A DNA stretch of 19,132 nt, taken from the NCBI GenBank assembly GCA_030740295.1, contig JASLXP010000675.1, positions 1 to 19,132 on the forward strand, given 5' to 3'. Under the pieces are notes generated by a model. It did no database searches, was not told the DNA's origin, and saw nothing but the letters and a program-made list of their open reading frames with translations. Shown one piece after another: positions 15,957 to 19,132 of the stretch (position 1 is the first letter of the stretch; each line of letters starts with the position of its first letter). This DNA is from Planctomycetota bacterium. GTDB lineage: Bacteria > Planctomycetota > PUPC01 > JACPCR01. Both the position numbers and the translations under genes were made by a program.

Positions 15957-16892
15957 TTAGAACCCTCTCTTTTTGTTTACGATGTTTAGAAGCGGTTCAC
16001 CGTCACGATACCGTTTCAGATTTCGGCAGAAGAGTTCGATGAATTTCTTCTGGCGATTCTGGGAGCCGCCAGCCGAATGGAAGGTCAGAATCACGTTGTC
16101 CATCTGCCGGAGATCACTGTCTTCCGATACCGGCTCAATTTCTGTCACGTCCAGCCCGGCGCCGGCAATCCAATCTTCTTTTAATGCCTTGACCAGAGCC
16201 TGCTCATCGATGATTGGCCCGCGGGAGACGTTGACGATGTAGGCAGAAGGCTTCATGGCCCGCAAACGCGACTCGTTAATGATGTGCGTGGACTGTGGCG
16301 TCAAAGCGCACGCGCTCATCAGGGCATCCAGTTCCGATATGACAGAGTCAATCTCCTCCGGCCCCACCAGCAGGTCCACGTGTTCGCAGTCGTCTTTGGC
16401 GACCGGATCGATAGCAATGACGCGCATGCCGAAGCCCTTGCCGCGTTTCGCCATCTCTCTTCCCATTCCACCCAGGCCAAGTACACCAAGTGTCAGTCCC
16501 TCCAGCTCAAGAAGTCCGGTCTTAGATTTTGAGTCTGCTCTCAGACGAGTGACGAGCCCACGGGTGAAAGCCAGCAGCAGACCAAAAGCGGAATCCGCGG
16601 CCGCTGCTCCGTAGCATCCACTGGCGCCCGTGACAATGACATCACTCTCGACAGCTTCCGGATAGAGAAAGTTGTCCATCCCCGCGCTGAACGACTGAAT
16701 CCACTTCAGACTCTCATCTCGGCAGGCAAAAAGCTCCGGCGGAAACATCCCGAACAGAATTTCTGCGCCGGGAAGCAGATCCTGGGCCTCTTCGAGTGTA
16801 CCTGCTATCTCCACGTCAAAACCTTCGGCCGCAGCGAGGATATGTTGGAGCAGCCCGTCTTCCAGGATGGGGAAGTAAATGAGGAGGCGCAT
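15957..16892 (-). CDS. D-2-hydroxyacid dehydrogenase (NAD-binding)
   Basis: A 311-residue cytoplasmic NAD(P)-dependent oxidoreductase of the D-isomer-specific 2-hydroxyacid dehydrogenase family, normal length. The Rossmann motif is GVLGLGGMG (136-144), followed by the acidic residue of IAIDP. The catalytic set is intact: Arg224 in NVSRGPIIDE, Glu253 in TEIEPVSEDSDL, and His272 in LTFHSAGG, the last replacing the common TPH. The residue pattern CALTPQSTHIIN also fits. The reaction would be interconversion of a 2-keto acid and a D-2-hydroxy acid; substrate unknown. It is the first gene of the - strand set (dehydrogenase, IolE-like, GH20-like) and diverges from the mannonate dehydratase-family gene. 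No strong ribosome site precedes the ATG at 16892. Confidence 0.88.
   Translation of the reverse strand: MRLLIYFPILEDGLLQHILAAAEGFDVEIAGTLEEAQDLLPGAEILFGMFPPELFACRDESLKWIQSFSAGMDNFLYPEAVESDVIVTGASGCYGAAAADSAFGLLLAFTRGLVTRLRADSKSKTGLLELEGLTLGVLGLGGMGREMAKRGKGFGMRVIAIDPVAKDDCEHVDLLVGPEEIDSVISELDALMSACALTPQSTHIINESRLRAMKPSAYIVNVSRGPIIDEQALVKALKEDWIAGAGLDVTEIEPVSEDSDLRQMDNVILTFHSAGGSQNRQKKFIELFCRNLKRYRDGEPLLNIVNKKRGF
15963..15969 (-). promoter_or_regulatory. Ribosome binding site for the IolE-like gene, inside the end of the dehydrogenase gene
   Basis: GAGAGGG on the - strand, 8 bases before the ATG at 15954. It overlaps the last codons of the dehydrogenase gene, fixing the start and supporting one transcript. 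Confidence 0.6.
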
Positions 16893-17157
16893 GGTGGCTA
16901 TGTTTCAGGATGAGGTGAAGGGGCTTGCCCACGATTCCCTAGCCAGACAATAACCGATCATCCCCCAAAAACTCAAAGGCGATTCAGACGCGACCTCGAC
17001 CAACCTGCGCGCAACGGCTCTCTCCACGAACGGATTCGATCTGACCCGGGAAAGTGCGTTCTGGGGTTAGTCCCAACTTAACATCTCTGATAAAAGGAAG
17101 ACGACACTCGCGACATGCAGGTGTCCCCAAAGGAAATACTCAATTGAGGAGGAATGT
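16893..17157. promoter_or_regulatory. Divergent intergenic region, probable promoters for both directions
   Basis: 265 bases separate the two divergent genes, so both promoters should lie here. Toward the + strand gene, TGATAAAA (about 17088-17095) could serve as a -10, but no good -35 match is seen. An imperfect inverted repeat, GTTAG...CTTAAC, lies just upstream at about 17067-17083 and could be an operator. All of this is tentative. Confidence 0.35.
17146..17152 (+). promoter_or_regulatory. Strong Shine-Dalgarno for the mannonate dehydratase-family gene
   Basis: GAGGAGG ends 5 bases before the ATG at 17158. It is the best ribosome site in the window and fixes the start. Confidence 0.8.
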
Positions 17158-18126
17158 ATGACTATCCAGGATTGGCTGTCATGGACCCAGCTTGATGACG
17201 AGCGCCTGAGCTTCTACAAGGCTATCGGTGTTGACATGATTTGCCTCGACATCCGAAGCATGCACAGAGATGACCCGTCGTTGGATCTGAGAGACGGGCG
17301 CGACAGTACTGGCTTCTTTCTCGAAGCAAAGGCAAAGGTGGAGTCGCACGGCATGGAGCTGTTCAGCATCTTCATGGCCGGATGGGATGAGATCACCTTC
17401 GGGATGCCAGACCGAGACGAGAAGATCGATGCATGGTGTCAAATGCTGCACTGTATCGGTAAAGCCGAAATTCCCGCCCTCGGGTACAACTTCAAGCCGA
17501 TGGGGAATTTCAGGACGACTTCCGCAGCAGGGCGTGGTGGGACGAGCTACAGCACCTTCGACTACAGCGAGTTTCAGAAGAATCGTCCCAAACTGCACGA
17601 GCCCGAAGTCACTGAAGAGGAGATGTGGGAGCACATGGAGCACTTCCTTGAGCGCGTCATTCCGGCGGCAGAGGAAGCCGGCGTGCGTATGGCGCTCCAC
17701 CCCGACGATCCACCGATCCCAGAGCCGCTGGGAGGAGTTGCCCAGATCGTTTCAACGCTGGACCAGTACCGCAGGATTTTTGATGCATCCATCAGTGACT
17801 CCAACGGAATGCTGTTCTGCCAGGGCTGTGTGACCGAGATGGGAGTGGACGTCTACGAATCCATCCACGAAATGGCATCCAGCAACAAGATTGTTTTCGT
17901 CCATTTCAGGAACGTGCGCGGGGCATTGCCGAGCTTCCAGGAAGTCTTCCTCGACGAAGGCGACATCGACATGCACAAGGCTCTGACGATTTATCGTGAT
18001 GCCGGTTTCAACGGCCCTTTCATGATGGACCACTCGCCTCGATTCCCAAGCGGTCAAACTGATACAGCCGGTAAAGCATACGCTGTTGGGTACATCCGGG
18101 CTCTGCTGCAGACGGTGTATCAGTAA
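17158..18126 (+). CDS. Mannonate dehydratase (UxuA) family enzyme
   Basis: A 322-residue cytoplasmic TIM barrel with the hallmark UxuA motifs in order: MALHPDDPP (His181), GMLFCQG (Cys221), VFVHFRNVRG (His249), FLDEGDIDM (264-272) and MMDHSP (Asp291). The His, Cys, His and Asp are those expected to bind the divalent metal, so the enzyme is probably active. UxuA dehydrates D-mannonate to 2-keto-3-deoxy-D-gluconate in hexuronate catabolism. This protein is shorter than E. coli UxuA (about 394 residues) and its first strand is divergent, so a related aldonic acid is possible. It is the only + strand gene in this part of the window and diverges from the dehydrogenase, IolE-like and GH20-like set. 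I infer a shared pathway from position. No convincing terminator follows it. Confidence 0.85.
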   Translation: MTIQDWLSWTQLDDERLSFYKAIGVDMICLDIRSMHRDDPSLDLRDGRDSTGFFLEAKAKVESHGMELFSIFMAGWDEITFGMPDRDEKIDAWCQMLHCIGKAEIPALGYNFKPMGNFRTTSAAGRGGTSYSTFDYSEFQKNRPKLHEPEVTEEEMWEHMEHFLERVIPAAEEAGVRMALHPDDPPIPEPLGGVAQIVSTLDQYRRIFDASISDSNGMLFCQGCVTEMGVDVYESIHEMASSNKIVFVHFRNVRGALPSFQEVFLDEGDIDMHKALTIYRDAGFNGPFMMDHSPRFPSGQTDTAGKAYAVGYIRALLQTVYQ

Positions 18127-18419
18127 TTGGCTTCACGCATTCAGAGGAAGTCCTGTCCCCACGAATTCGAAAAAAACACGGATGCGGGCCATCAGCTACT
18201 GACCTTTGTCACTCATGGCCAGGCGAGTAGGTCAAGACGGGGCTGGCTTTACGGATTTCAGGGGCAAAGCCCCGCCGGTTTGCCTAGCCCAGCCCAGCGG
18301 GCTGGGAAGCAAGTTAACCGTGGAAGTTTTGTTTTTTTGGCAAGAAATCTTTGAAAGTGACTCAAAATCCATGACTCAACATTCAGCCGCACCAACACTT
18401 CCAGCCTGCTCAGGAATTG
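18127..18419. other. Intergenic stretch with one REP-like element
   Basis: No gene is supported here; the open frames are short and without ribosome sites. The only structure seen is the two-hairpin repeat at 18257-18312. A T-rich run follows that element by about 20 bases, which is too far away for a normal intrinsic terminator. Confidence 0.5.
18257..18312 (+). repeat. Two-hairpin REP-like element, copy A
   Basis: The unit reads TTCA, then a small palindrome GGGGCAAAGCCCC (18261-18273), a linker ending GTTTGCCTAG, then a perfect 8-bp hairpin CCCAGCCC/GGGCTGGG with a 3-base loop (18288-18306), then AAGCAA. The same unit appears as the reverse complement at 18770-18818 and in parts at 18657-18672 and 18688-18747. 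It behaves like a dispersed palindromic element rather than a simple terminator. Confidence 0.75.
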
Positions 18420-18526
18420 AATAAAGAATGATGATTTCTGATTTCTGATTTTCGAAGTCAGGAATGTGCTGCTTAAACGAATGCTTGACTTCTGAAATCA
18501 GAAATCAGCAGTCATCATTCTTTATT
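18420..18526. repeat. 41-base imperfect inverted repeat (large hairpin)
   Basis: The arm 18420-18460 pairs with 18486-18526 at 37 of 41 positions, leaving a 25-base loop. Each arm carries the short tandem phrase TTTCTGATTTCTGATT or a variant of it. A partial extra copy of the inner arm, GACTTCTGAAAT, recurs at 18529-18540. It could be a strong bidirectional terminator, a small mobile-element remnant or a structured RNA. Confidence 0.8.
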
Positions 18527-18582
18527 CGGACTTCTGAAATGGTCTCAGAGAATCAGCAGTTCTTTTGGTTGCGGCGAAGGCT

Positions 18583-18658
18583 GCGGTATGTGTTTAGCAT
18601 CTTTGGGGTAGTAGCTCAGCATTGGCCGGAGGCCATTTCGTGCGCTAAACACGTACGC
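18583..18658. repeat. Imperfect inverted repeat enclosing a small nested hairpin
   Basis: The arm 18583-18598 (GCGGTATGTGTTTAGC) pairs with 18644-18658 apart from one gap and one mismatch. Inside it, ATTGGCC (18621-18627) and GGCCATT (18631-18637) form a second hairpin with a 3-base loop. The outer right arm merges into the REP-like partial copy at 18657. Confidence 0.55.
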
Positions 18659-18963
18659 GGGCTGGGAAGCAATGAAGGACAACCAAAGGGGCAACGCCCC
18701 GACCATTTGCAGCACTGACCTGCCGCAAATGGCCGGGGCGTTGCCCCTGAATGGCAATCCTTCTCTAAACCCAGCCCGTTGGGCTGGGCTAGGCAAATGG
18801 CCGGGGGTCGCCCCTGAACAAGAGGCGCTTGTTTGGGCTCTCTCTTGAAATTTGCGGCCTCATTCGACCAAATGAAAGACAAGACGACGAGCAAGATTCC
18901 AAGCCCAAGACAGAAACCGGCCAACTGTTTGGTCGGGTCTTCTTTGCGCAAAGCTTCTTTCAT
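18616..18963 (-). CDS. Putative small single-helix membrane protein, 3' part made of repeat sequence
   Basis: Residues 1-12 are charged (MKEALRKEDPTK), followed by a convincing transmembrane helix (about residues 14-32, LAGFCLGLGILLVVLSFIW) and a basic stretch ending around residue 51. From there the frame is simply the reverse translation of the REP-like repeats (for example PPAICLAQPNGLG), so that tail is unlikely to be original protein sequence. There is no clear ribosome site before the ATG at 18963. Either a small membrane-protein gene has had its 3' end replaced by repeats, or the frame is fortuitous. No function is proposed. Confidence 0.35.
   Translation of the reverse strand: MKEALRKEDPTKQLAGFCLGLGILLVVLSFIWSNEAANFKREPKQAPLVQGRPPAICLAQPNGLGLEKDCHSGATPRPFAAGQCCKWSGRCPFGCPSLLPSPRTCLAHEMASGQC
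18657..18672 (+). repeat. Partial REP-like element (3' end only)
   Basis: GCGGGCTGGGAAGCAA is identical to the last 16 bases of copy A (18297-18312), without the rest of the unit. Confidence 0.6.
18688..18747. repeat. Pair of REP-like half-elements in opposite orientation
   Basis: 18688-18710 and 18725-18747 are inverted copies matching at 22 of 23 positions around a 14-base spacer. Each is the first half of the repeat unit (GGGGCAACGCCCC plus linker to ATTTGC), so each arm also folds into its own small hairpin. Confidence 0.75.
18770..18818 (-). repeat. Two-hairpin REP-like element, copy C (reverse orientation)
   Basis: The reverse complement matches copy A across the whole unit. It contains the perfect 8-bp hairpin CCCAGCCC/GGGCTGGG (18770-18788) and the GC-rich first palindrome, here partly degraded. 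The substituted loop bases (GTT here, AGC in copy A) leave the stem intact. Confidence 0.75.
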
Positions 18964-19002
18964 TGGTCTGCGTGAATGTGAATCGGGAGATGGCTGAGAG
19001 CA

Positions 19003-19131
19003 ACGCTAACGAAGAACGTTTTATCTGGAGTGGCGGGCGGACACCAAGGTATATCAGCCACGACGGATCGGGTGAATCGACGGCTGTTCGTGAACGGCTA
19101 CTGAGCCATTCCAGATAAAACTGCGTTGAAC
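19003..19131. other. Element with 17-base inverted arms, attC-like or MITE-like
   Basis: GTTTTATCTGGAGTGGC (19018-19034) pairs at 16 of 17 positions with 19105-19121, enclosing 70 bases. Outside the arms, read on the - strand, lie GTTCAAC (19131-19125, fitting RYYYAAC) and GTTAGCG (19010-19004, a poor match to GTTRRRY). The spacers between these and the arms are of unequal length, as in integron attC sites. No target-site duplication is seen. No integrase is in the window. Confidence 0.35.
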
Positions 19132-19132
19132 T

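Noticed and set aside
18288..18350. GC-rich hairpin followed by a T-rich run considered as the intrinsic terminator of the mannonate dehydratase-family gene
   Set aside because: The T-run begins some 20 bases beyond the stem, and the same hairpin occurs elsewhere as part of a dispersed element.
18420..18540. Short TTTCTGA-type tandem phrases considered as a CRISPR array
   Set aside because: Repeat units are only about 7-12 bases, with no regular spacers and an inverted arrangement; no cas gene is present.
18464..18718. 84-codon open frame on the + strand in the repeat region
   Set aside because: It reads through inverted repeats, has no ribosome site and shows no protein-like pattern.

Overview
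The window looks like chromosomal DNA from a member of the Planctomycetes-Verrucomicrobia-Chlamydiae (PVC) group, most likely a free-living or environmental verrucomicrobial lineage. The main evidence is the pair of very large secreted proteins that fuse a propeller dehydrogenase-type domain, HEAT repeats, discoidin domains and single-haem cytochrome c domains of the kind named 'Pirellula/Verrucomicrobium type'. Base composition is moderately GC-rich. No rRNA or tRNA gene and no CRISPR array was seen. Everything here is read by eye; family names rest on recognised motifs, not on searches.

Left edge (1-851): a YhcG/DUF1016-type PDDEXK nuclease gene on the + strand, cut off at its 5' end by the window. 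It also appears to lack a short conserved block near its C-terminus.

Cluster A (11379 down to 907, - strand): a four-gene apparent operon. Its products are a 1787-residue secreted protein (SGNH-like, propeller, HEAT, discoidin, cytochrome c and ThuA-like domains), a cytoplasmic xylose-isomerase-like TIM barrel, a secreted DUF6807-cytochrome c-discoidin protein, and a secreted haem-less propeller protein. The last two genes overlap by 8 bases. The three exported proteins plus one cytosolic isomerase suggest periplasmic oxidation or processing of a carbohydrate coupled to c-type haem electron transfer, followed by cytosolic isomerisation. The substrate cannot be read from the sequence.

Middle (11488-13080): a four-helix membrane protein of unknown function, apparently an internal duplication, then a 477-base low-coding stretch holding what looks like the decayed C-terminal end of a PD40/TolB-like beta-propeller gene.

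Cluster B (16892 down to 13081, - strand) with a divergent + strand gene (17158-18126): a D-2-hydroxyacid dehydrogenase, an IolE-like TIM barrel, a GH20-like glycosidase, and divergently a mannonate dehydratase (UxuA) family enzyme. Together these suggest breakdown of a sugar polymer or glycoside containing a uronic or otherwise acidic sugar.

Right end (18127-19132): about 1 kb that is mostly non-coding and full of secondary structure. It has several copies, in both orientations, of a two-hairpin REP-like element, a 41-base inverted repeat, another imperfect inverted repeat with a nested hairpin, a small putative membrane-protein ORF that runs into the repeats, and at the very edge a 104-base element with 17-base inverted arms. 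That last element resembles a miniature transposable element or an integron attC-like site.
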